A stretch of 64,000 nucleotides of DNA from Chrysopilus asiliformis (GCA_964034945.1 OZ035963.1:36146361-36210360); one strand, 5' to 3'; shown: positions 1 through 10,634, counted from the first letter of the stretch. A program made the numbers and translations. Notes: generated from the letters alone by a model not told the origin.

Positions 1-500
1 AATTATTGAAAACCCGTATGGTGATATTAGTATCAAAATTCGAACAGTTGTACCAAAATTCCACTTTGAAGTCAAACTTTCAATCGGATTTTGATGTATG
101 GGAAATTTATTCCAATCGGATTTTGATGTATGGGAGTTTTATGTAGAATCATATCGTAAAGATGCACCGTTTTTGAGATATTCGCAAAAAACCTTTTCGT
201 TCGTATGGGGGATACCCCCCTAATGGTCCATTTTTGCCCATTAACGAACGTAGCCTCGAATTTTACGAAAAACGGATCTGCGCAAAATTTCAAATCTGTA
301 GCTCAATCCGTGCGCCCGCAATCCGCGCCACAGACAAACAGACATACGGACAGATGGACGGACGGACATGCAAAAATTAATTATTTTTATCATTCTAAAC
401 ACACTGGTGTAATTCATTTTTGCGTGTGATGACGGGATCTTGGCGTTACAAACGGTAAGGCAAATTTAATATACCCTTTGGTTTCACCATACGGGTATAA
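1..500 (-). mobile_element. mini-me/DINE-like repeat, copy 1 (left end cut by window)
   Basis: Nearly full copy of the commonest repeat here, in reverse orientation. It begins with AAAACCCGTATGGTGA and ends with TCACCATACGGGTATAAAA. It carries the family's marks: a GGGTATATTAA-type head, a degenerate GTCY microsatellite (GTCCGTCCATCTGT-like), and the block that reads TGAAATTTTGCGCAGATCCG on the other strand. The small frames inside it are repeat sequence, not genes. Confidence 0.85.
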
Positions 501-1072
501 AAATTAAAATCAAAAAATTAAATTTGGTTCTGTTCTGATGCGATATGACTGACGCGACTTCACACGTTCACACCAATCGATTGGGTGTCAGTTTGTTAGA
601 AAAACTGATCTGCCAACGAATTTTTTCTTGGTTGCCCATCAGTCTTCTGATTTTACGTTCACACCAATCAGTTTCCCATCAGTTTCCCAAAAACTAATGG
701 AAAACTGATAGATGTGGTCCATACTTTAACCGACTCTTGATTGTTACTACAGATATAACTTCTTCATTCTTTGTAACCCAGAAATTTCAGATTTTTCTAG
801 TCAATTAGAATACCAACCTCTGGATATTTCAAGGTGATTCTTTTTCGGTTACAGGGGTTTTTTCTCATTTAATGAATATTGTTTGTTGTCTGTATTCTGT
901 ACTCTAGTCTTATTTTTTTAGTTTTTTAGGGTAACATCATTGTGGACCAAATTTAAAGTAAATTGAATGAACTACAAATGCTTCATAAAAGACATTTCCA
1001 TCAGTTGAACCGTTTCGGAGATATAATTTCGAATTAAGAATTTATTGAAATTTGTTGGAATAGAAATCATAC
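501..1072. other. Non-coding stretch downstream of the Rab21 exons
   Basis: Probably part of a Rab21 intron. I searched it for the missing C-terminal Rab21 exon and did not find one. The only structure seen is a direct repeat of ACGTTCACACCAATC at 564-578 and 655-669. Confidence 0.4.
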
Positions 1073-1706
1073 CTTTCAGCATCTTCTAAAGGCACATGTC
1101 TGCCATTTTCAAGATCAGTTTTGTTTCCGACTATGACCAAAACGATGTTGGATCCCAGCATTTTTTTGAGTTCCTTTACCCAGTTTTTGACCTAAAACAG
1201 TATAATGTCAGTTTGAAATAAATTGTATTATCTAACCTTTTGGAATGAATCTTCGTCAGTTATATCATAGACCAAAACTGCGCCATTAGATGAACGATAA
1301 TAAATTGGACCTAAAGCATGAAATCTGCAATTGAAGGGGTTTATTTAAAGTTCAAGCAATAAAGAAACATTTACCTCTCTTGACCGGCAGTGTCCCAAAT
1401 ATTTAAGTGCACGCGTTTGCCATTTAAAATAATTTTCTTTGTTAAGAAAGAAGCCTATAATTAAATTTGGAAAAGTGAAAATTGATAATAGAAGCCTTAG
1501 GAAAGCAAATGATAAAGTGGAAAATACAATCAAAGAGAGACAATTAACATCATATTTTATTTTATTCTGATATTTACCTGAAGTGTTGAGTTATGTTTTG
1601 TATTAAATTTATCTTCAACATAGCGTAAAACAATCGAAGTTTTTCCGACACACCCTTCACCTAACAGAACAATCTTGAAATTATACCCGTTTGATACGAT
1701 GCTCAT
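1073..1706 (-). CDS. Rab21: Rab21 small GTPase (5' four exons, C-terminus outside window)
   Basis: Early-endosomal Rab GTPase; the family regulates endocytic traffic, integrin recycling and autophagy. Exons, reading on the minus strand: 1706-1578, 1454-1375, 1324-1237 and 1191-1073, with GT-AG introns of 123, 50 and 45 bp. The codon phases join perfectly, giving 138 residues plus two bases. Residues 16-23 are the P-loop GEGCVGKT, the switch II motif WDTAGQE is at 63-69, and NKTD at 122-125 is the guanine-recognition motif. The segment TLQASFLTKK, running across the first splice, is characteristic of Rab21. The start is the ATG before SIVSNGYNFK; an upstream in-frame extension (to 1790) does not look coding. 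The family is about 220 residues long, so the G5 region and the prenylated Cys tail must lie left of position 1. Identity is secure at subfamily level. Confidence 0.93.
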
Positions 1707-2031
1707 GTTTTTATTTTTGTATCCCAAGATTTGTAGCAATCCAAACACACTACATACTTTTCTTCTTAACACAGTATTAGGTTCGCTCAAATAATAAATC
1801 TATCGGTGCACATCAAAAAAATATCAACTCATTTGACATTCCTATTCGTTACCAGTGATGCCGATTCAGTCCAAATAACTTATAATACTATTATAAGGGA
1901 CATTGCTTCGCTTTTCCATACATTCGGACCGATCCAACATCTCTTCATTAAATAAACGTTTTTAAATAGATAGCTGTACATGACGCTTTTTCTGCCAAGC
2001 TATCGATGCCTTGGTTATATCAAGCGCCATA
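1707..2031. other. Rab21 upstream region
   Basis: About 325 bp between the Rab21 start codon and the Tc1 foldback. It must hold the 5' UTR and probably the promoter, but I see no clear TATA, initiator or other motif. Confidence 0.4.
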
Positions 2032-2323
2032 TACAGCCTTGGCCAAAAGTATTGAGCACCCTGTAAATTTTACTAATATACAAAATCTAATGCTCCAAAT
2101 CAATCGTATTGTTTATTAAAGTTTTGTCGGCATCTAAAAAATAAAATTTAAACAATAGTCAAGTGGCTGGTTACTAACAAAACATCTAGAACCTTAAAAA
2201 TTTGCTTTTGTGGTGTTTTTTGATATCCGATTAGTTCGCTTTCTCAGCTCGCTGTGAAGACATACAGTTGTGTAGTGGCTTGAAGTGATTTTTTTTCAAT
2301 AAATTAAATATTTTAATGTAAAT

Positions 2324-2806
2324 ATGGCGAAAAAAAGAGAACTGACATTGCAACAGCGGGTAGAAATTCAACTTTTGAAGCAGCAAGGCAAGTCCCAAGT
2401 GGAAATTTCTAAAACCGTTAAATTTTCGCGTCGAGCTGTGCAATATGTTATCGAACGGTTCGAGAAGACTGGGTCGCATAAAAATAGACACAGATCTGGA
2501 CGAAAACGACTTACTATAGATCGTGAAGACAGAATATTAGTAAGGGATTCACTGAAAAATAGGAGTAAAACGTCTTTCGAGCTCGCTGCTGATTTTTCAG
2601 TAACAATTAAAAAGCCAATATCTGCCAGGACGACACGAAGAAGACTGCAAAAAGCTGGTCTAAAAGGCTGCAAAGCCAGGAAGAAGCCGTGGCTTTCCGA
2701 AAAAAACAAAAAGGCTCGCTTCCAATGGGCTCTAAAACACAAAAGTTTAACCGAGCAAGATTGGTCAAATATTCTATGGTCGGACGAATCAAACTTCGAA
2801 AATAAT
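2324..2806 (+). pseudogene. Truncated Tc1 transposase, left arm
   Basis: Starts MAKKRELTLQQRVEI and holds the paired-like helix-turn-helix DNA-binding region (about residues 5-55), a second HTH with the basic linker SGRKRL, and the start of the catalytic core. The frame reaches WSDESNF, which contains the first catalytic Asp, and then leaves homology at the palindrome centre. The remaining DDE residues are absent, so this cannot be an active transposase. The fragment could at most bind its own terminal repeats. Confidence 0.88.
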
Positions 2807-2834
2807 GTTTTTCTACAGAAAAAGGAATTATTTT

Positions 2835-3320
2835 ACTCCCCTGAAAGTTTGATTCGTCCGACCATAGAATATTTGACCAATCTTGCTCGGTTAAACTTTT
2901 GTGTTTTAGAGCCCATTGGAAGCGAGCCTTTTTGTTTTTTTCGGAAAGCCACGGCTTCTTCCTGGCTTTGCAGCCTTTTAGACCAGCTTTCTGCAGTCTT
3001 CTTCGTGTCGTCCTGGCAGATATTGGCTTTTTAATTGTTACTGAAAAATCAGCAGCGAGCTCGAAAGACGTTTTTCTCCTATTTTTCAGTGAATCCCTTA
3101 CTAATATTCTGTCTTCACGATCTATACTAAGTCGTTTTCGTCCAGATCTGTGTCTATTTTTATGCGATCCAGTCTTCTCGAACCGTTCGATAACATATTG
3201 CACAGCTCGACGCGAACATTTGACGGTTTTAAAAATTTCCACTTGGGACTTGCCTTGCTGCTTCAAAAGTTGAATTTCTACCCGCTGTTGCAATGTCAGT
3301 TATCTTTTTTTCACCATATT
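2835..3320 (-). pseudogene. Truncated Tc1 transposase, right arm
   Basis: Mirror copy of the left-arm fragment. It has the same HTH domain and WSDESNF end, and its initiating codon region is altered (the mirror position reads ATGGTGAAAAAAAG). It also stops at the palindrome centre. Only a few residues differ from the left arm, so the arms are recent or have been homogenised. Confidence 0.85.
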
Positions 3321-3609
3321 TACATTAAAATATTTAATTTATTGAAAAAAAATCACTTCAAGGCACTACACAACTGTATGTCTTCACAGCGAGCTGAGAA
3401 AGCGAACTAATCGGATATCAAAAAACACCACAAAAGCAAATTTTTAAGGTTCTAGATGTTTTGTTAGTAACCAGCCACTTGACTATTGTTTAAATTTTAT
3501 TTTTTAGATGCCGACAAAACTTTAATAAACAATACGATTGATTTGGAGCATTAGATTTTGTATATTAGTAAAATTTACAGGGTGCTCAATACTTTTGGCC
3601 AAGGCTGTA

Positions 3610-4256
3610 TATTTATACTAGCTTGGAAGCACCAGGTGATGCTAGTGTAATAATAAATTTTTGAATATGAAAAAAACCCTTTTTGCAAAAGAATCTTGAT
3701 CAGGGCCAGGAAAGCTTTGAATGTTCTCCGGCATCCACTACCACTGACAGGCGATTTACTTGTTTATATGGCTTACTCTCTGAGCCACCATTGATTATAT
3801 ACACATAGATATGGAAAGATTTAAAAAAAATCTTTTCGACTGTTCCCGCAGTGGCGCTAGCATCAAGAGCTTTGTCTAAGCATGCACAAGATCATTTGCA
3901 AGAGGCAAAGGGCATTCTCATCAATGCTCACACAAGTAAACAAGTTTTAAGCTTTGCAAGTGTAGGTCAGCAAACTCGCTTGCGATGGGAGTTGATTGGC
4001 CAGGGACGAAGGGAGCGTGATTCATGCCATCTGATTTAAACCTTTGATGGAATAGCTTGTTTTTCAGCTGGATTTTTAAAAAGTATTTGTTGGATTTTTT
4101 TAAATTTAGACTTTAGTCATTGTTTAATTGGATTACGATTTTGATTTTGACATTTAATTAAGATATTTTAAATCTTTATTAGAATTTTGTAGATTTGCGT
4201 TTAAATTTTTGACTCCGGCTACGTTTTTTGGACAACGATTTTTATTTCACGGTAAT
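3610..4256. other. Unassigned stretch between Tc1 foldback and hAT MITE
   Basis: Contains a 62-codon open frame (3851-4039) with no recognisable similarity and nothing else I can name. It may belong to the P/THAP-type relic that continues after the hAT insertion at 4257. Confidence 0.3.
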
Positions 4257-4483
4257 CAAGGCCCAATTAACCATAGGGCTAATTGGGCTACAGCCCAGGG
4301 GCGCCAATTAATATTTAATTCACATATTTATAAAAATTTTTGAATTTTATTTTGCGTAAATATATATTTAAGTTTTGAATTAAAGAATATTTTTAAAAAA
4401 AAATTGAATTTTTACAATAAAACTATGTAAGGGTGCAAAATTTTATTTAGCCCAGGGCGCTCAAACTTGTTAATACGGCTCTG
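4257..4483. mobile_element. hAT-type MITE, 8-bp TSD ACGGTAAT
   Basis: A 227-bp element. Its ends, CAAGGCCCAATTAACCA and the inverse of CAGAGCCGTATTAAC, form imperfect terminal inverted repeats. It is flanked by an exact 8-bp duplication ACGGTAAT at 4249-4256 and 4484-4491, as expected for the hAT superfamily. No coding capacity. Confidence 0.82.
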
Positions 4484-4599
4484 ACGGTAATTTGTTTTCT
4501 TTAAAACCCAATATGGCATCAGCTGTTCGTTCATATAAAAATTGCTGGAATGTTAGGAAACCCGGTTCTTTTTTTTATCATTTTTCAAAATACTTGATG

Positions 4600-5010
4600 T
4601 TAGAAAAACCGTTTGGTTGAAACACTGCGGGGATATAAATTTGGACATTTCATTTGAACAGAAGTTTGAAGAAAATTCAAAATTGTGTTTTTTAGGTTAT
4701 ATTTGCCACTCATTAAAACTAAAAATACAATGCCACAATTGCATAGCACATATGATAAATCAAAATCTGGATTTCCTCGAAAAATATAACTTAATAAAAC
4801 TGAAAGCGTATAAAACAAGCAATTTGTCTGAGTTTGGGTCATTAACAATTCCTTCCTAAGTATTTGAAAATCAGCTAAATCTTATATTTGACGAATTTCA
4901 AAAAATATTTGAACTCGTAAAATCCAATACCAATATTTTGGACGCTCATATTTTTCCTCTTACTAACGAAAAAATTACACAATGGCCAGGTTGCAACGAT
5001 TAGTCATTTG
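4600..5010 (+). pseudogene. P-element/THAP9-like transposase C-terminal relic
   Basis: The frame from 4617 reads through a Cys-containing segment (LGYICHSLKL, then IQCHNC) and continues past a stop at 4857 as a sequence ending FPLTNEKITQ. P-type transposases have a C-terminal region with this layout: GYI.R.L, a CxxC pair, and then a helical stretch about LKxRGGL. The match is by pattern only and is interrupted by a stop. An unrelated DNA transposon remains possible. Confidence 0.4.
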
Positions 5011-5220
5011 TCGTAAAACGGATAATAATAATAATTTTACTCGGTGTTAAAATAAAAAGGGTTTATATTTACAAGTGTAAAAACGAAGGATAAATCATTG
5101 AGAAAGTCAATCGTCGAAGGTCGAGAAAAGTAAAAGGCTCATAAAAGAATCAAGTACTCCTGACTGCAATATCTAAATCTAAAACAGATACAAGATTCTG
5201 CTTTTGAAAAATATATTTAA

Positions 5221-6164
5221 CCCGCATCCATAGTTTATTTTAACGAACAAATAGTACGCTGTGTATCAATTTGATACATGTTAGAAAAAGACCAATTAAA
5301 TGATTTATAAAAACAATTTGGTGTTATATTTTGTCAATTGATAACATCAGACTTTATTTATTTTCGAACAAAGATATAATAGATAAAAAAATTAGATACA
5401 TTTGTCACAAATAATATAATGATGTTTGGGACATACGAATTTTTTACATAAGTTTTGCTTCAAAAAACCCACTTTTGTTTCATTATAATAGTGAATAATT
5501 TCTGGTTTTTTTTTTATTTTCATCACGAATAGTTTTCTTAGTATGCAATGTACTAAGAAGAATATCATTTTTTTTGGTACATATGATACCATAGAAAGAC
5601 ACAAATTTATACAAACCATGATCAGTGATATCAGCAGCACTTCGACTGATATTTTGTAGTCAATCATCCTTTATATACTGATTTTATGTATCTTTTGATT
5701 GAAGCCATGAGTCAGGTACTAAAATTGATTGTTCTCTTGCTTCTTGATCCACAAAATCATCTTCATCATTTGAATCACTTTCATTTGGTACAAAATTTCC
5801 ATATGGATAACTTTCATTGTCACTATCAGATATATCTTCACTTGACGTACTAGCCATTATGAAAATTATTTTTTTTATGATAAAAAAAAACTAATTATTC
5901 AACAAGCTTCTATAAACAACTGAATGCAATGCAGGTGATAACAAAAATGGCACGAGTATCAAAATGATACACACCGTTGGATTTGTTACAAATTTTGTAC
6001 AACCCTAACGGTACATTTTGCGGCATCTGTTAAATGTTTTTATTTTATATTTTGAAAAGTTAGGAAGGTAGACAAAAATTCAACTGAAATTATTCAAACG
6101 TTAAAACAATATAATCATTAATATTTTAAATTTGTATCAAATTGATACAAACGATGGATGCGGG
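5221..6164 (-). mobile_element. Degenerate piggyBac element, TTAA target
   Basis: A 944-bp element bounded by TTAA at 5217-5220 and 6165-6168. The terminal inverted repeats start CCCGCATCCAT at both ends. A subterminal palindromic motif, TGTATCAATTTGATACA-like, lies near each end (about 5262 and 6136). The interior is a shrunken transposase gene on the minus strand. Ends, target and coding remains all agree on piggyBac. Confidence 0.92.
5392..5857 (-). pseudogene. piggyBac transposase remnant (N-terminus and C-terminal end)
   Basis: The N-terminal piece (5857-5684, 57 codons, start MASTSSEDISDSDNES) is the acidic leader typical of piggyBac transposases. It ends at a stop after WLQSKDT. The C-terminal piece is split over frames: a fragment like LSTLHTKK, then KPEIIHYYNETKVG (the conserved KPEII..YN.TKGG region), then the end of the Cys-rich zinc-binding tail (CPKHHYIICDKC). 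The catalytic DDD core between them is deleted. Confidence 0.85.
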
Positions 6165-6168
6165 TTAA

Positions 6169-6600
6169 AATGATATTTTTTGTACGGCTTTTGTAGCAAA
6201 TTGTTTCGATTCAACAGTTTTCACACAATGTCAAAACATGTTAAAAAATCGCAATACATTTGAATTTTTAAAAATTCTTCTAAAACCACAAATTTTCATA
6301 TTTTCAGAATGTAGAAATAGAAACTCACACATGAGCAAAGAGATCACAGAAACTGTACCAATTCGATGCATTAATTATGCCTGTGTGTGTACGGATTTTC
6401 ATTCAGCCGCCCCTTTCGCACTGGCCCGAAAGCGCCTAAAAGCTCTTTTAACTAAGAAAATAGCAGCGAAATTCAGAAATCGTACACTCAGTGACATCTA
6501 GTGCGAAAGCATGTAGTTCAAGAATCCATATCTATGTGTATATAATCAATGGAGCCACTTTGTTGAAAGCTCTTTTTCGTTATGCTTGGTTTTGACACTA
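6169..6600. other. Unassigned stretch between piggyBac relic and TIR element
   Basis: Includes an 87-codon open frame (6238-6501) without recognisable similarity. It may be more of the old element that flanks the piggyBac insertion. No other structure seen. Confidence 0.3.
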
Positions 6601-7641
6601 GCTGCGACCCATTGGGCTGATTTTTTACTCCGGAGTGTTCCCGAACAAAGCAAAACTGCACCACCTCCAATTCACGAACAATTTTCAAGAACATGTATTG
6701 CCATATCGTAGTCACAAACGTTTGAATGGGAAATTTTTCTCTCAGATCGGCGGAGTGTATTCAATTGTAACTCTTATGGAAATTACATTATGGCTAAAAT
6801 GATAAAAACTTGTGAAAGCAAAGTTTGAATTGTCATTTCAATATTTTTAGTGTGATTATATTTGGTTGAACGCAAAAAGACTAAAAATAACTAAAAAAAT
6901 CATAAGTTTTTGTAAATATTTTATTGACATTAATCAACAAAACATATATATTGATATGTAAAGCAACGGACATAAATATTAAACTTGAAACGATTGGGAT
7001 TCTCTGACGACCAACGAATTGTTGTTTAGCGCCGACAAAACCTTTCTTGAAAAATTAATTATGCAGCATAATCAGGTAAAAATGGTGTATACTTTCTCTA
7101 TATAATCAATACATAATGAAAATATTGGTTTAGATATTAAATTTATTATACGAGGATGAAAGTGATGGAAATTTTGAAGCACTAGATCCAGTCCCTCGGT
7201 CTTTTGCGTTTTTATAAGCGCGGTAAAGACTTTTCCACTTCACCTCCAGATTTTCCGGCGTCGCCAGTGAAAGCTGTGAATATATAAAATGTTTAATTGT
7301 TTTTCTTTATTAATTAAATAAATTACCTACCAGTACATCTTGAGCCTCCAGATCTTGCAACATATTTTCCCAGAACCGTATTTTGCTTCTGGTTCGAAAA
7401 TATTCCTCTTTTCTGTTCTTGTAACAGGAAATAAGTGCTTTCCCCTCATTGAAAGACCATTTTCGTGGCTGATTCATAATTGAAATTAAATATTTAACTG
7501 AGGACAGTTCTTCCAGTCACAGCACTATTCTACACAAATATGACAGCTCAATTTTGAGGTTAGAAATTGTTCTTGGCATAAAAAATTCGACCCATTGAAA
7601 ATTTACTCCGGAGTAAAAAAATCAGCCCAATGGGTCGCAGC
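6601..7641 (-). mobile_element. TIR element with a Myb/SANT-like gene, TA flanks
   Basis: Bounded by inverted repeats starting GCTGCGACCCATTGGGC and running about 37 bp to ACTCCGGAGT, with TA on both outer sides (6599-6600 and 7642-7643). The interior has one coding unit, on the minus strand, and no visible transposase. Layout and cargo fit a PIF/Harbinger derivative that kept only its DNA-binding gene, although the TA flanks are less typical of that family. Confidence 0.85.
7130..7477 (-). CDS. Myb/SANT-like (MSANTD/MADF type) DNA-binding protein of a transposon
   Basis: Two exons, 7477-7331 and 7273-7130, separated by a 57-bp GT-AG intron, give an uninterrupted 96-residue protein. It starts MNQPRKWSFNEGKALI, continues with an aromatic-spaced three-helix pattern (RFWENM, then LEVKWKSLYRAYKNAKDR) and ends at TAA. 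The W...W...Y spacing with KWK..L...YK is what Harbinger second-ORF Myb/SANT proteins show; in that family the protein helps bring the transposase to DNA. There is no frameshift or stop, unusual among the relics here. It could still be active on related elements elsewhere in the genome. Splicing is inferred from sequence only. Confidence 0.72.
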
Positions 7642-7643
7642 TA

Positions 7644-9695
7644 CTGTTAATTGTTTTACTTTACGTTAAAAAAAAGTTTTGATAATGAAAAACTTTTATA
7701 TGAAATTTCCGAATTACAATCGGAAAATAATAATAATTTCATAAAAACAAAAACATTAATTTGATCAAATGATATTTTATGAAACGACTGAAAATGCCTA
7801 TTTAAATCGTATTTTTTTATTGTTTTAATTTCCTGAAATCATAGTAAACATTGCATTGTGTTATCACACCGAATAAGAAAACAATCATGGTCAAAATTCG
7901 TGTCGTCTTTTGAGACAGAATGTTTCATGATTTTCAACAGTGTTAAATTTTTCATGATTTTCAGCAGTGTTAAATTTTTCATGATTTTCAGCAGTATGAA
8001 ATACACCACTGCTTCAGTCAAAGTCCTAATGACAACTGAGCTAATAAAAATCTCTCGCATAAATGGCCTCACTTAGAACTCAGCAAAGCTCCATGATATG
8101 CAAAATGCCCAAGTGGAAGCAGAACGGGTTATATGCGAAGTGAAACAGATTATTTCTTTCATATGCGTATGTATGCAGTTTGCGTACAAGCCAGAATGAA
8201 ACGGGTAGCATGAAGAATCGATGGATAGAAGCCTCGAAGTTGCCCTTGGTGCACATCGCTGCAGACCGCTGATCTTAATGTTACGAAATGCGCGACCCTA
8301 CGAATAAGAATAAAGCTAGAACCACTGAACAATTACTATTATAGAATGGAAAGCTCTAACAAAATTTTTTGTGTTGGGAGCGTACATCCGAAGATTTCTA
8401 TAGCTGTTACATGACAGTGTACATGAACACTGAGCGATTTGGTGGTGTGTGGCAATATGGATTCCCATGTGTCACTTGAAATGAAAACAAATCAAAACAA
8501 AATCGGATAATGGAAATGTTTTATGGAGAATTTGATATTTCCATTAAATTAGTAATGTTCTTATGTGTTGAAAGGTGTTAAATTAAATTTAGTTTTCAAT
8601 TGTTTTAAGGCCCGTTCATGTGCAATTCTGTCGATCTTTCATTATACTTTACCTTTCTGTTGTTGATGGGACTCGCAAAAACTTTCTGTTTGGGTTTTTA
8701 GTGGAATTAGCGGAACATTCCTTCACTAAATAGTGGTGAATTTGTGATTTATTAATTTTCATGTGAAATTATGCAATGTGAACACGCCAAAATGTGATTA
8801 TTCATCAAAATCAATCGTTGCAATGAAATGAATCAATGTTGCAATGAAATGTCATGCAAAATGTAAACAAAAGTGCCAGCACTTTTCTGTATGTATTGTA
8901 AAAGGGAATTTTTTTTGGTCGAGTGTATGACAGCACAAAGGGGAAGTGAGATAAAAAAAAACCGATTCCTATAGTGTAGTGCTTACTCTAGTGGAAGTTA
9001 ATGAGGAAAGGCCTTACTTTCCATTCTATATAATAGTTGTTCCGTGGTAGTAGTTATAAATTTTGATTGTGAAGGAAGCGACAGTTACTTTGATGACCCC
9101 TGCTCTAATCTATGAAAATTAATTCAACCGCTGAAAATTAATTCAGCGGTTCTCGAAATCCTGCATTACAAATTTTTTAGGACTTTGTTTTATACTATTT
9201 ATACATGGAATTCAAATTTTAGCTGCGGCTAAAATTTAACAAAAAAAAATTCTACCTACATTGGTTGTGTTTTGATGAGCTAACTCTCGTCTAATTAATT
9301 TAGGTAAGTTCTTTTTAATGTTGTTGAGCTATATAGAGAAAAAACGCTTAGCCAAAAAAAAAACTATATGGATTAAACTTCCTAACCTAGTATTTTTTGT
9401 ATTAGGAAGATGAATGTCTCAAGCCCACCAATTATGTCAACCATCTAACGCCGTTTTATTTCACCTCTATTTTCTGTTGCGTCATTTTTTATATTTATTG
9501 CTTTGTAAGCAATTTTTTTATTAGTTCAAATGTTAAATAATAAAGAAAAGGTTTCAAACCGATATGAAATATATCAGTAGGAATGAAGCCCTTCAGAACC
9601 ATTTATTCTGCGCTTCCTTTTAAAGTGCTTCCTTTTTCATAGCCTATTTATGTATTTTTTAACATTACATGTCATCGCAGGCAATCGATTTCATA
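7644..9695. other. Two kb without recognisable genes
   Basis: Holds a short tandem repeat at 7923-8000 (about three units of 28 bp, core TTCATGATTTTCAGCAGTG). A fragment starting TTAAGGCCCGTTCATG (about 8606) looks like one transposon end, but I found no partner. The small frames at 7839-8076 are the tandem repeat. Nothing else seen. Confidence 0.4.
7923..8000. repeat. Tandem repeat, about 28 bp x 3
   Basis: Three consecutive near-identical units of TTCATGATTTTCAGCAGTG followed by TTAAATTT. The last unit is truncated. Confidence 0.85.
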
Positions 9696-10052
9696 AAGCT
9701 AGAACCTGAATCGTACGTCGATGCGTCCGTCACGTTGACAGTTCGAGTGAAATCAACGGGCTGCTAGAGTACTCCCCTAATAATACGTTTTCCGATGCGG
9801 CAACCGCATAGAGTAGGTCGACTTTCTACTTTTACATGTGGCAACGCACGGAAATGTCATTTCGCAAAAAAGTTTGTTTACGATTTAAGCAATTTAAGTA
9901 TGGAACAAATTGAAAGTAATTGTTTCGACGATAAACTAATAGAAGAAGTGCAAAACAATGAGTTAACTCCAGATTCGTTGTCGTACCCAACTGTCACCGC
10001 ATAAAACTGTCAACCGAACTCACGCATCGATATACGATTCAGGTTCTAGCTT
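9696..10052 (+). mobile_element. TIR element with conserved small ORF, copy A
   Basis: Bounded by AAGCTAGAACCTGAATCG and its inverse. Inside is an open frame (9795-10004) shared with a second copy at 35612-35991. The two copies are inverted relative to each other. No transposase motif is visible. TSD not resolved. Confidence 0.85.
9795..10004 (+). CDS. Unknown 69-codon frame inside TIR element (copy A)
   Basis: Starts MRQPHRVGRLSTFTC and ends DSLSYPTVTA. I do not recognise it. The second copy (35689-35910, minus) keeps the same frame with only four amino-acid changes over the shared part, so either the frame is useful or both copies are young. It may be the N-terminal exon of a lost transposase or a captured host exon. 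The middle (SNLSMEQIESNCFDDKLIEE) is acidic and helical. Confidence 0.4.
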   Translation: MRQPHRVGRLSTFTCGNARKCHFAKKFVYDLSNLSMEQIESNCFDDKLIEEVQNNELTPDSLSYPTVTA

Positions 10053-10074
10053 AAAGCTGCCTTTTAAGCTCATA

Positions 10075-10631
10075 AGGGGCCTCCACACGTTCAAAATTAT
10101 TTTGATATTCATCAATGTTCATTGACAGTAACATTGATGGTTTAGAGCATTCATAAATGTTACTTGTCAATATACCAGTTGCTCTCTGTTATTCAAGGAA
10201 ATATGTCCGATATTCGGCAATGTTCGCGGGAATTCCTCAGTGAGTTCATTGACATTTACTGGAAGAATGAGTGTGGATAGAAAGTAAAATCTATGCGTTA
10301 TATTTATAAAGATTTGAAACTGAAAGCGTATGAAAAACTACTAGATAAAATGAGAGAAGTGGATCCACATGCCATAGTTGATACCGTAAAAAAATAGTTT
10401 GCGAATAAATTTTAGAGCCAAATTAAAAAAGATAGAAAAATATAAAAAAACGGGATCAGGACAGGACGAAGTTTATCAACCATCATCGCTAAGATATACG
10501 AATGTACTGACCTTGACGAAAACATTGTGAATGTTCAGTGTTACGTGTGGAGGCAATTTTCATCAATGTTACTTGATGCAAATTTTCATCAATAATACTT
10601 GTCAAGTAACATTGAACGTGTGGAGGCCCCT
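10075..10631 (+). mobile_element. TIR element with a MADF-domain relic (Harbinger type)
   Basis: Ends are AGGGGCCTCCACACGTTCAA and its exact inverse, flanked by ATA at 10072-10074 and 10632-10634. Subterminal repeats of an AACATTGATG-like motif occur near both ends. The interior is a decayed MADF gene. Confidence 0.85.
10203..10540 (+). pseudogene. MADF/SANT-like second ORF of a Harbinger element (broken)
   Basis: Opens MSDIRQCSREFLSEFIDIYW. After an in-frame TAG at 10278 it resumes as KVKSMRYIYKDLKLKAYEKL, then REVDPHAIVDTVKK, then a further stop. A +1 frame then gives KTGSGQDEVYQPS. The order FIDIYR.NPCLW, AYE.L..K..EVDPHA, and DEVYQPS is the standard MADF layout of Harbinger-linked proteins. 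At least three lesions are present. Confidence 0.75.
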
Positions 10632-10634
10632 ATA

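Larger units (their letters stand above)
2034..3607. mobile_element. Tc1-type foldback (palindromic) element, TA target duplication
   Basis: Flanked by TA at 2032-2033 and 3608-3609. The ends are CAGCCTTGGCCAAAAG and its inverse. The left arm (2034-2796) and right arm (2845-3607) are both 763 nt, nearly identical and inverted around a 48-nt spacer (2797-2844). Each arm is the 5' half of a Tc1 transposon: the terminal repeat, leader and N-terminal half of the transposase. The arms differ by scattered substitutions, for example Thr versus Ser after KRL. No complete transposase remains, so the element is non-autonomous. A transcript crossing it would fold into a long duplex. Confidence 0.93.

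Noticed and set aside
1707..1790. Upstream N-terminal extension of Rab21 (MSEPNTVLRRKVCSVFG...)
   Set aside because: Rab21 proteins begin close to the residues around SNGYNFKIVLLG; the extension is 5' UTR-like and not conserved with the family as I know it.
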